This document shows positions 1 to 6,091 of a DNA stretch of 6,091 nt, one piece after another. The notes below the pieces were generated by a model. That model saw only the letters and a list, made by a program, of their open reading frames with translations, made no database searches and was not told where the DNA came from. Position 1 is the first letter of the stretch, and each line of letters starts with the position of its first letter. Origin of the DNA: an uncultured Verrucomicrobiota bacterium (GTDB lineage Bacteria > Verrucomicrobiota > Verrucomicrobiae > Opitutales > Opitutaceae). The stretch spans positions 1 to 6,091 of the forward strand of contig CAMLQS010000310.1 of NCBI GenBank assembly GCA_946482165.1. The letters run 5' to 3'. Both the position numbers and the translations under genes were made by a program.

Positions 1-1
1 G

Positions 2-1219
2 CTCGGGCCTCGTCACGAGAAGGAGGGCAGCTTTTTCACGGTGCGCGAGATCTGGAGCCCGGTGCAGATCTCGCTCGCGACGCTTCCGGCGGATTTTTCG
101 GGCCGGCTGCCGGTGCGCAATCGCTACGATTTCGTCGATTTGTCCGGAGTCACCTTCGAGTGGCGCCTCATGCGCTACGCCCCGCCGGGAGCCCTGATGT
201 TTCACCGCAGCCTGCTTGCGCACGGTCGCGTGGCGGCGCCCGCCATCGCGGCGCGCGCCGAGGGCGAGCTGAATCTTCCGCTGCCGGCCGATTGGCGCGA
301 GGCCGACGCGCTTTTGTTGACCGCGATAGACCCGCAGGCGCGAGAGCTCTGGACCTGGTCCTGGCGTTGGAAGAGCGGCGCCGCCGCGATCGGAAACGCG
401 TTTCCCGGAAAGTCCGCCGTCACGCTGGGCGAGGCCGGGGACGAGACCGTCGTGAGCGCGGGGCGGAACACCGTGCGCTTCGACCGATCCACCGGACGGC
501 TCGCCTCGCTCGAGCGAGACGGGCGGCGCGTCTCGCTCGGCGGCGGCCCGCGGCTCGCCGCCTACCGTCGTGAGAAACGCGTGCTCGAACCCGTCGCCGC
601 GAGCCAAGGCAAGCTGTTGAGCTTCACCGCGGGCATGGACGGCGAATCCGCCGTGATCGTCGCCAGGCACGATGCCGGCGTGCGCGAAACCCGTTGGACG
701 ATCTCGCCCGATGGCGACGTGCGTCTCGATTACGCGTTCCCCGGTCCCGGAGTCGTGGATCTGCTCGGCGTGGATTTCGATTATCCCGAGGAGAAAGTGA
801 AATCGAAGGAGTGGTTCGGTGCGGGGCCTTACCGCGTGTGGGCGAACCGTTTGAAGGGAGGCTCGCTCAATCGTTGGGACACCGAATACAACGACAACAT
901 CCCGGGCTTCACCTGGACCTTCCCCGAGTTCAAGGGCTGGTTCTCGCGCTGGGAGTGGATGGCCTTCACGACGACCGAAGGCCGCTTCGCGCTGCTCAAC
1001 GACGGCGGCCAGCCCTACGTCGGAGTTTATGCGCCGCGTGACGGGAAAAACAATCCCGTGCTCGTGCTGCCGCGCCTCGGACTGGGCGTGTATCAGGTGA
1101 TTCCCGCCATCGGCACGAAGCAGTCGGAGCCGTCCAATCTCGGTCCGCAGGGGCAGCCGCGCGAAGTGACTGGCGAGGTGCGCGGATCGGTTGTTATCCG
1201 GCTTCTGGATCAGCCATGA
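2..1219 (+). CDS. GH2 glycoside hydrolase, LacZ-type C-terminal part (5'-truncated by window edge)
   Basis: The reading frame is open from the first complete codon to the TGA at 1217-1219, giving 405 residues; the start, signal peptide and catalytic barrel lie left of the window. The GTG at 41 is not taken as the start, because coding clearly continues upstream: residues 1-20 (GPRHEKEGSFF, then REIWSPVQI) resemble the strand that leaves the GH2 barrel and enters domain 4 of E. coli LacZ. Residues about 14-135 look like that immunoglobulin-like domain. Residues about 140-400 look like the beta-galactosidase small-chain domain: an FDRSTGRL segment matches LacZ's FNRQSG, and WFGAGPYRVWANR (from residue 271) followed by NRWDTEYND matches LacZ's WLGLGPQENYPDR and FDRWD. 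Family knowledge suggests an exo-beta-galactosidase or related retaining enzyme, but the catalytic Glu residues are not visible, so activity and substrate are open. The gene overlaps the next GH2 gene by four bases, which implies one transcript. Confidence 0.88.
   Translation, partial: LGPRHEKEGSFFTVREIWSPVQISLATLPADFSGRLPVRNRYDFVDLSGVTFEWRLMRYAPPGALMFHRSLLAHGRVAAPAIAARAEGELNLPLPADWREADALLLTAIDPQARELWTWSWRWKSGAAAIGNAFPGKSAVTLGEAGDETVVSAGRNTVRFDRSTGRLASLERDGRRVSLGGGPRLAAYRREKRVLEPVAASQGKLLSFTAGMDGESAVIVARHDAGVRETRWTISPDGDVRLDYAFPGPGVVDLLGVDFDYPEEKVKSKEWFGAGPYRVWANRLKGGSLNRWDTEYNDNIPGFTWTFPEFKGWFSRWEWMAFTTTEGRFALLNDGGQPYVGVYAPRDGKNNPVLVLPRLGLGVYQVIPAIGTKQSEPSNLGPQGQPREVTGEVRGSVVIRLLDQP
1216..1219 (+). 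promoter_or_regulatory. ATGA stop/start overlap between the two GH2 genes
   Basis: The ATG of the malectin-GH2 gene (1216-1218) overlaps the TGA of the upstream GH2 gene (1217-1219). No strong Shine-Dalgarno sequence precedes it (only a weak GGAT at 1207-1210), so translation probably depends on ribosomes finishing the upstream gene. The overlap is seen directly; coupling is inferred. Confidence 0.75.
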
Positions 1220-1287
1220 CGGTTCATCATTTATTCCGCCTTGTCGGCGTCGCGATGGCCTGCCTGGCGTCGGCCGTTGCGGCCGCG
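1216..1287 (+). other. Sec signal peptide of the malectin-GH2 enzyme
   Basis: Residues 1-24 have a short n-region with His and one Arg (R8), a hydrophobic core (LVGVAMACLASAV) and a small-residue AVAAA site before the polar mature start GEGPRRE. Cys16 is not in a proper lipobox (preceded by A-M-A), so signal peptidase I cleavage is preferred over a lipoprotein. The prediction is by eye. Confidence 0.8.
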
Positions 1288-4200
1288 GGCGAGGGGCCCC
1301 GGCGTGAGACGAGCCTCGACGCGGGCTGGCGTTCCGTCGCGGACGATGGCGACCGGAAGCGCCACGAGGGTTTCGAGCGGCCGGATTTCGACGATTCCGC
1401 ATGGTCCGTGGTCGACGTGCCGCACAACTGGGACGATTACGCCGGGCTCACGCGGGTCGTTCATGGCAACCGCCACGGCACCGCGTGGTATCGGCGCGAA
1501 TTCGTCGTCGATGCGGCGGAGCGCGGGCGGCGTGTTTATCTCTTTTTCGAGGGCGTCGGTTCCTACGCGACGGTATGGGTCAACGGCCGCGCGGCGGGTT
1601 CTCATGCCGGCGGGCGCACGACCTTCACGCTCGATGTCACCGAGCTCGTGAACGTTGGCGGGACAAACGTGCTCGCGGTTCGTGCGGATCATCCGGCGGG
1701 CATCACCGACCTGCCCTGGGTTTGCGGAGGATGTTCAAGCGCGCCGGGTTTTTCCGAGGGCAGCCAGCCGATGGGGATTTTTCGGCCGGTCACGCTCGTC
1801 ACGACCGAGCAGGTGCGCGTGGAGCCCTTTGGCGTCCATGTTTGGAACGACGCGGACGCCCATGCCGACAAGGAAGCGAAAATCCATTTCACGGTCGAGC
1901 TGCGCAACCATGGCGCGCCCCGGCCGCTCGTGGTGCAAACGAGCGTCTTGAACGCGCAGGGTGGAATGGTGTCGCGGAATGTCTCGCTCGGCGAGCGTCG
2001 CGAGGGCGTGTTCCGCGTGAGCGATTCGCTCGTCCTGCTCGACGTGAAGCTCTGGTCCTTGGAGTCGCCCCACCTCTACCGACTGGAGACCATTGTGCGC
2101 GAGGCGGTGGATCGCGAAGGCAAGCCCTCGTGGGACGACGGTCGCGTGCTTGATCGCGTGGAGACATCTATCGGCGTGCGCACGGTCCGCTGGCCGAAGC
2201 CGGGGGATCCCGAAGGCGGCCCCTTTTATCTCAACGGAAAGCCGGTCTTCCTCAACGGCACCTGCGAATACGAGCACTTGCTCGGCGCGAGCCATGCGTT
2301 CGGCCCCGAGCAGATTGCGGCGCGCGTGGCGCAGGTGAAGGCGACGGGATACAACGCGTTTCGCGACGCGCATCAGCCGCACAATCTGAGGTATCAGGAT
2401 TACTGGGACCGCGACGGCATCCTCTGGTGGCCGCAGATGGCTTCCCAAATCTGGTTCGATACCCCGGAATTCCGGGCGAACTTCAAGGCGCTGCTCCGCG
2501 ATTGGGTGCGCGAGCGTCGCAACAGCCCGTCGAACGTGCTCTGGGGTCTCGCCAACGAGAGCAAACTGCCGGAGGACTTTGCGCGAGAGTGCGTGGAGTT
2601 GATCCGCGAACTCGATCCGACGTCGCCGTCGATGCGGCTCGTGACGACCTGCAACGCGGGCAAGGGAACGGACTGGAACGTGCCGCAGAACTGGACGGGG
2701 ACCTATGGCGGCGATCCCGCGACTTATGCGGACGACTTGAAGCGGCAGCAGCTCATCGGCGAATACGGGGCCTGGCGCAGTCTCGGCCTGCACAGCGAGG
2801 GCGGCTACCTCGCCGACGGCGTGCGCAGCGAGAGCCGGGCAGACGCCATTTTTGCGACGAAGATCCGGCTCGCCGAGTCGGTCCGCGATCAGGTGCCGGG
2901 GCATTTCCACTGGTTGCTCGCCACGCACGAAAATCCCGGACGCAGCATCGGCTCGAAGGGGCAGCAAGGCACCGACGGCTGGGCCGAGCTCGATCGTCTC
3001 GGGCCGGCGAACAACAAGGGCTTGCTCACGCTTTGGGGCGAGCCGACGGACGCGTTTTATCTCTATCGCGCCAGCTACGCGCCGGCCGCGAAGGATCCGA
3101 TGGCTTACATCGTCTCGCACACCTGGCCGGAGCGTTGGCGCTATCCGGGGAAAATGGATGGCATCCTCGTCTACTCGAATTGCGAGGAGGTGGAGCTGTT
3201 CAACGACGCCGGCGGGCGCGAGTCTCTCGGGGTGCGCCGCCAAGGCGGGCCGGGCGAGCCCTTTCGCTGGGACGGCGCGGACATCCGTCGGAACGTGCTC
3301 TACGCCGAAGGGCGCGTCGGAGGTAAGACCGTCGCCCGGGATGCGATCATCCTGAAGAACCTGCCCGTGGCGCCACATGCGGAGGAGTTGCGCGGCGAGG
3401 TGAAAAATCTCACCGCGGCCGAGCCGGGTTGGAACTACCTTTACCGGGTCAACTGTGGCGGCCCCGACTACACGGACATCAACGGCGTGCGCTGGACGGC
3501 GGATCGCGATTTCGTGTCGGGACTGAACCATGGTTCGCTTTCGTGGGCGGCGGAGCATGCGGGCTTGCCGCCGCGATTTGGAAGCCAACGGGAAAGCTTT
3601 GAGGTGATTAGAGGCACCGACGACCAGGCGCTTTTCCAGACCTACCGCTATGGTCGGCACAAGCTGCGCTACCGTTTCGCCGTGCCCGACGGAAACTACC
3701 GTGTGGAGCTGTATTTCGCGGAGCCGTGGTATGGCGCCGGCGGAGGCGATTGCGCGGGCTGGCGGCTCTTTGATGTGGCGATCGACGGAAGCACGGTCAT
3801 TCGCGACTTGGATCTGTGGCGCGAGGCCGGCTTCACCGGAGCGTTGAAGAAAGTGGTGAACGCGAAGGTGCGCGGCGGCTGGCTGGAGATTTCGTTTCCG
3901 AGAGTCGCCTCCTATCAGGCCGTGATCTCGGCCATCGCGGTCGCGTCGGCGGACGCGAGCGCGCGGCCACCTGCGGAGACGGCCGTGGTCGCGGCGAAGG
4001 CGGACGCGCAGGCGACACCCGGCTCGGTATTCTCGCTGGGTGAGACCGTATATCCGGCGGTGAAGGCGCGTCGGGAAGGAAAGAAGCTGGTTTGGGCGGT
4101 GCAGGTCGGTCTCGGCGGCGGGCATGACTTTTCGATTCGCTACGCCAATCCCGGCCCCGAGCCACTGGAGGCGCGTCTGAGTGTCTTCGCGGCGGACGGC

Positions 4201-4353
4201 ACACCCATGGGTTCCGCATCGCTCGAGCTGGCGCTGACGCCGGGCGCGAGCGCGACGCTTGCCGATGTCGGCATGAACGCCGGTGATTACACCGTCATCC
4301 TGGAGATGCCTGAAAAGGGCGCCGCCGAAATCGAGTCTCTCCTCGTGAAATGA
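1216..4353 (+). CDS. Secreted GH2 glycoside hydrolase with malectin domain (beta-galactosidase/beta-glucuronidase-like)
   Basis: Complete 1045-residue protein. The ATG at 1216 is chosen because it gives a Sec signal peptide (residues 1-24, likely cleaved after AVAAA); the next ATG (1255) would remove most of it. Domains: GH2 sugar-binding sandwich about 28-200 (PHNWDD, GTAWYRREF, MGIFRPV), Ig-like domain about 200-325, TIM barrel about 335-625, Ig-like domain about 636-716 (VYSNCEEVELF), malectin about 740-910 (YRVNCGGPDYTDINGVRW, YFAEPWYG, GWRLFDVAIDG), an Ala/Pro-rich linker, and a beta-rich C-terminal domain about 936-1045. By family pattern E448 (VLWGLANE) is the acid/base and E516 (LIGEYGAW) the nucleophile; their spacing of 68 is close to 76 in LacZ. 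This predicts a retaining exo-glycosidase, outside the cytoplasm or in the periplasm. Departures from GH2 signatures (D384, Q387) and a CGGC at 170-173 mark a divergent clade. Substrate is not readable. ATGA overlaps on both sides place it mid-operon. Confidence 0.93.
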   Translation: MTVHHLFRLVGVAMACLASAVAAAGEGPRRETSLDAGWRSVADDGDRKRHEGFERPDFDDSAWSVVDVPHNWDDYAGLTRVVHGNRHGTAWYRREFVVDAAERGRRVYLFFEGVGSYATVWVNGRAAGSHAGGRTTFTLDVTELVNVGGTNVLAVRADHPAGITDLPWVCGGCSSAPGFSEGSQPMGIFRPVTLVTTEQVRVEPFGVHVWNDADAHADKEAKIHFTVELRNHGAPRPLVVQTSVLNAQGGMVSRNVSLGERREGVFRVSDSLVLLDVKLWSLESPHLYRLETIVREAVDREGKPSWDDGRVLDRVETSIGVRTVRWPKPGDPEGGPFYLNGKPVFLNGTCEYEHLLGASHAFGPEQIAARVAQVKATGYNAFRDAHQPHNLRYQDYWDRDGILWWPQMASQIWFDTPEFRANFKALLRDWVRERRNSPSNVLWGLANESKLPEDFARECVELIRELDPTSPSMRLVTTCNAGKGTDWNVPQNWTGTYGGDPATYADDLKRQQLIGEYGAWRSLGLHSEGGYLADGVRSESRADAIFATKIRLAESVRDQVPGHFHWLLATHENPGRSIGSKGQQGTDGWAELDRLGPANNKGLLTLWGEPTDAFYLYRASYAPAAKDPMAYIVSHTWPERWRYPGKMDGILVYSNCEEVELFNDAGGRESLGVRRQGGPGEPFRWDGADIRRNVLYAEGRVGGKTVARDAIILKNLPVAPHAEELRGEVKNLTAAEPGWNYLYRVNCGGPDYTDINGVRWTADRDFVSGLNHGSLSWAAEHAGLPPRFGSQRESFEVIRGTDDQALFQTYRYGRHKLRYRFAVPDGNYRVELYFAEPWYGAGGGDCAGWRLFDVAIDGSTVIRDLDLWREAGFTGALKKVVNAKVRGGWLEISFPRVASYQAVISAIAVASADASARPPAETAVVAAKADAQATPGSVFSLGETVYPAVKARREGKKLVWAVQVGLGGGHDFSIRYANPGPEPLEARLSVFAADGTPMGSASLELALTPGASATLADVGMNAGDYTVILEMPEKGAAEIESLLVK
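4350..4353 (+). promoter_or_regulatory. ATGA stop/start overlap between malectin-GH2 and isomerase-like genes
   Basis: The ATG at 4350-4352 overlaps the TGA at 4351-4353. No Shine-Dalgarno-like sequence is evident in the preceding 15 bases, so translational re-initiation after the GH2 gene is the likely route. This is the second identical junction in the operon. Confidence 0.75.
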
Positions 4354-4409
4354 AGATCCCCGCCCTGTTCGCGTGCTTTGTCGGGCTTATCGTCGCGGCC
4401 GTCGCAGCC
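4350..4409 (+). other. Sec signal peptide of the isomerase-like protein
   Basis: Lys2 is followed by an uninterrupted hydrophobic stretch and an AVAA cleavage site before EAPRYRVG, which begins the first barrel strand. Cys9 lies too early and in the wrong context (L-F-A-C) for a convincing lipobox. The protein is therefore predicted to be exported, either free in the periplasm or, if uncleaved, membrane-tethered. Confidence 0.8.
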
Positions 4410-5213
4410 GAGGCGCCGCGCTACCGTGTCGGCGTTTGCGACTGGATGATCCTGAAGCGCCAAAAGCTGGGCGCCTTTCAACTCGCGAAGGATATCGGGG
4501 CGGACGGCGTCGAGGTCGACATGGGCAGCCTGGGCAACCGCCCGACCTTCGACAGCAAACTCTGGGATCCGGCGGCGCGGGAGCAGTTTCTTGCGAAAGC
4601 GCGCGAGCTTGGACTCGGCATCAGCTCGATAGCGATGTCGGGCTTCTATGCCCAGTCCTTTGGCGAGCGCGAGGGCGTGGACGTCTTGGTCCGCGACGCG
4701 ATCGCGACCGCGAAGGCGATGGGCGTCCAGGTGGTCTATCTGCCGCTCGGCGTGCCGGGCGACCTCGTGAAACGTCCCGAGGTGCGCGGGGCGATCATCG
4801 AGCGTCTCCGCGCCGCCGGAAAACAGGCGGAAGCGGCGGGCGTCGTCATCGCCGTCGAGACCTCGCTGAACGCGGCGGGCGAGGTCGCGTTACTCGAGGA
4901 CATCGGTTCTCGGGCGGTGAAGATCTCCTTCAATTTTGCCAGCCCGATCCAAGACGGACGCGACGTGTGCGCCGAGTTGAAGATCCTGGGCAAGGAGCGC
5001 ATCGCGCAAATCCACGCGACCAACACCGATGGGGTCTGGTTGGAGAACGATCCGAAGGTGAATCTGCCGGGAATCAAGGCGACGCTGGACGAGCTAGGCT
5101 GGAGCGGGTGGTTGCTGATCGAACGTTCTCGGGACGCCACACGCACGGGCGCCGCCGATGTGAAATACAACTATGGCGCCAACGCGGCGTATCTGAAGCG
5201 GGTGTTTCAGTGA
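4350..5213 (+). CDS. Exported sugar isomerase/epimerase-like TIM-barrel protein (xylose isomerase-like/AP endonuclease 2 fold)
   Basis: Complete 287-residue protein. Residues 1-20 (MKIPALFACFVGLIVAAVAA) form a signal peptide, which supports the ATG at 4350. The rest fits the xylose-isomerase-like TIM barrel and its usual length of 250-290 residues: strand-1 YRVGVCDW, GADGVEVDMG, GLGISSIAMSGFYAQSF, VQVVYLPLG, VVIAVETSLN, VKISFNF, IAQIHATNTDGVW, GWLLIERSRD. The metal-site ligands of D-tagatose/allulose 3-epimerase-type enzymes (Glu, Asp, His, Glu) map by order and spacing to E170, N195, H222 and E258, so the Asp is replaced by Asn. Close secreted relatives, as I recall them, also have FNF here, so this may be a clade trait rather than decay. 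Databases usually call such proteins sugar phosphate isomerase/epimerase, but an exported protein should not meet sugar phosphates; a free or oxidised sugar is more likely. The ATGA overlap ties it to the GH2 operon. The exact reaction is unknown. Confidence 0.88.
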   Translation: MKIPALFACFVGLIVAAVAAEAPRYRVGVCDWMILKRQKLGAFQLAKDIGADGVEVDMGSLGNRPTFDSKLWDPAAREQFLAKARELGLGISSIAMSGFYAQSFGEREGVDVLVRDAIATAKAMGVQVVYLPLGVPGDLVKRPEVRGAIIERLRAAGKQAEAAGVVIAVETSLNAAGEVALLEDIGSRAVKISFNFASPIQDGRDVCAELKILGKERIAQIHATNTDGVWLENDPKVNLPGIKATLDELGWSGWLLIERSRDATRTGAADVKYNYGANAAYLKRVFQ

Positions 5214-5221
5214 GCGCGGTT

Positions 5222-5263
5222 TGATTATGGAGTGCGGCGACATGTCGCCGCACTCCATAGTCA
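5222..5263. repeat. 42-bp near-perfect palindrome between convergent genes (possible terminator or REP-like element)
   Basis: The core 5226-5259 is a perfect 34-bp palindrome centred between 5242 and 5243 (left arm TATGGAGTGCGGCGACA). After one mismatched pair (5225/5260, T opposite G, a possible wobble in RNA) it extends three more pairs to 5222 and 5263. It starts 9 bases after the isomerase stop codon and includes the stop codon of the minus-strand gene (5261-5263). In RNA it would form a long GC-rich hairpin able to end transcription from both sides. However, no T-tract follows on either strand and there is no designed loop, so it is not a classical intrinsic terminator. A dispersed palindromic element of the REP type is the main alternative. 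Confidence 0.85.
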
Positions 5264-6091
5264 CGGACGCACCACCCCGAGGATGAGATAGGTTCCAGTG
5301 CCGCGGACCTCCAGGACATGGCGGCCGGCGGGATACTCGAAGGCGTGGACGTTGGCCGGGGGCAGGCCGTCGAGCTTCACGGCGTCCACGATGAAGGGCT
5401 CGGCGCCGCCGCGCTCGCCGGCGCTGGCGTCGGTCTCGAGCGTCGGAGGCTGCCGCCATTCGGCGCCGCTCGCGTTGAAATAGCCGATCATCACCCGCAC
5501 CGGCTCCTCGCAGAGGATCTCCACCGGCGCGTCGGACGCGCCGAGCTTGATTCCGATGCCTTGCAATCCCTCCAGCTCCGGCGCGACGGCGGTGAAGGTG
5601 GCGGGCGAGTCGGGGAAGGCGGTGTTGCCGACTTGCACGGTGTAGGTGCCGAGGCCCGGCGTGAGCACGCGCCACTTCGCCGGGGTGAGCGGGGAGTGGG
5701 TGCGGCCCTTGGCGGCGGCGGGGTTTTTGAGTGCGGCGACCTGGGCGCGTAAGTCGGCGAGCTCCTGCTCGTAGATCGGCAGGAGCTGGGTCCAGTGATA
5801 GTTCGCGGCCTGGCCGTTTTTCCCGCCGGGGACGGGGATGCGGCGCTGGGCGGTCTGCATGGAGTTGGCGGCCTTGTAGGTGTCCTTCGTCAACGCGGCG
5901 AGGGTGCGGAAGTGCTCGAGACTGGAAGCGAGGAGGGCTTCGGCGCGCTCCATGTCGGCGAGGTCCTTGCTGTATCCGAAACGCAATACCGCCATGGCGG
6001 CGTCGGTCTTGGCGACGTAGTTGCGGGACATCGCGCGGATGGCGTGGACGTCGTTGCGGAGGCGGGCGAACTCCTCGCGGTTTTTCGTCAC
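5261..6091 (-). CDS. Unassigned protein, C-terminal part (5'-truncated by window edge)
   Basis: The minus-strand frame is open from the right edge to the stop at 5261-5263, giving 276 residues. The edge codon is GTG, but there is no room to see a ribosome site and the protein begins mid-helix, so it almost certainly continues beyond the window. Residues about 1-90 are predicted helical (NREEFARLRNDVHAIRAMSR, ERAEALLASSLEHFRTLAALT) and end in YKAANSMQTAQRRIPV; a YHWTQLLPIYEQELADLRAQ helix lies about 98-118. From about 135 the sequence turns beta-rich (WRVLTPGLGTYTVQVG, EEPVRVMIGYFNASG, HVLEVRGTGTYLILGVV), like an accessory beta-sandwich domain. I do not recognise a named family. Being next to the CAZyme operon, a larger secreted carbohydrate-active protein is plausible, but this is inference. 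It converges on the operon, so it is a separate transcript. Confidence 0.75.
   Translation of the reverse strand: MTKNREEFARLRNDVHAIRAMSRNYVAKTDAAMAVLRFGYSKDLADMERAEALLASSLEHFRTLAALTKDTYKAANSMQTAQRRIPVPGGKNGQAANYHWTQLLPIYEQELADLRAQVAALKNPAAAKGRTHSPLTPAKWRVLTPGLGTYTVQVGNTAFPDSPATFTAVAPELEGLQGIGIKLGASDAPVEILCEEPVRVMIGYFNASGAEWRQPPTLETDASAGERGGAEPFIVDAVKLDGLPPANVHAFEYPAGRHVLEVRGTGTYLILGVVRP

Noticed and set aside
41..43. GTG as a possible start of the first gene
   Set aside because: The upstream codons are open and encode residues (GPRHEKEGSFF) that fit the GH2 fold, so the gene is truncated by the window edge and does not begin here.
1735..4125. A 796-residue open frame on the minus strand opposite the malectin-GH2 gene
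   Set aside because: It is Arg/His/Ala/Pro-rich with no recognisable motif, while the plus strand encodes a complete GH2 with conserved catalytic motifs. Long antisense frames are expected in DNA with such high third-position GC.
4373..5224. A 283-codon plus-strand frame inside the isomerase-like gene
   Set aside because: It is Arg/Gly-rich and shadows the well-supported frame starting at 4350; there is no domain signal.
5222..5263. CRISPR repeat or transposon end
   Set aside because: Only one copy is present, with no spacers, transposase or target duplication in the window; only the palindrome itself can be supported.
5094..5675. A 193-codon minus-strand frame that crosses the palindrome and enters the isomerase-like gene
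   Set aside because: It is Arg/His/Ala-rich, out of frame with the supported minus-strand gene, and runs through the intergenic palindrome; treated as a shadow frame.
5729..5740. GAGTGCGGCGAC, identical to 12 bases of the palindrome arm (5230-5241)
   Set aside because: It has no inverted partner, and it encodes an ordinary V-A-A-L stretch in the minus-strand gene; a 12-base match in GC-rich coding DNA is not enough to call a second copy.
6089..6091. GTG at the right edge as the start of the minus-strand gene
   Set aside because: The position coincides with the window end, no ribosome site can be seen, and the sequence begins within a predicted helix without a signal peptide.

Overview
The window is GC-rich, gene-dense bacterial DNA from what looks like a carbohydrate-degradation locus. 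Two secreted-type family 2 glycoside hydrolases, a malectin-type domain on one of them, and an exported xylose-isomerase-like TIM barrel, all with very high GC at third codon positions, fit a free-living polysaccharide degrader. My best guess is Verrucomicrobiota (Opitutaceae-like), with Planctomycetota as an alternative. This is inferred from gene style; there is no rRNA or other marker gene in the window.

Positions 1-5213 hold three plus-strand genes in one tight operon. The first (2-1219, cut by the left edge) is the C-terminal part of a LacZ-type GH2 enzyme. The second (1216-4353) is a complete 1045-residue secreted GH2 enzyme with a malectin domain and an extra C-terminal beta domain. 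The third (4350-5213) is a complete 287-residue sugar isomerase/epimerase-like protein with a signal peptide. Both junctions are 4-base ATGA stop/start overlaps, so the three are probably co-transcribed and translationally coupled. No promoter is visible; it must lie left of the window.

Positions 5214-5260 are a short convergent intergenic gap filled almost entirely by a striking palindrome (5222-5263: a perfect 34-bp core, extended to 42 bp with one mismatched pair). It also covers the stop codon of the facing gene. It could act as a bidirectional terminator, but its lack of a loop and of T-tracts makes a dispersed REP-like element equally plausible.

Positions 5261-6091 on the minus strand are the C-terminal part of a protein that runs off the right edge: a helical segment followed by a beta-rich domain. 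I could not assign it.

Likely joint function: two exo-acting or debranching GH2 enzymes remove sugars from a complex glycan outside the cytoplasm, and the exported TIM-barrel protein acts on a released or modified sugar there. Substrate and reaction cannot be read from the sequence. The most interesting points are the exported isomerase-like protein with Asn at a usual metal-ligand position, the divergent GH2 motifs with a CxxC, and the palindrome.
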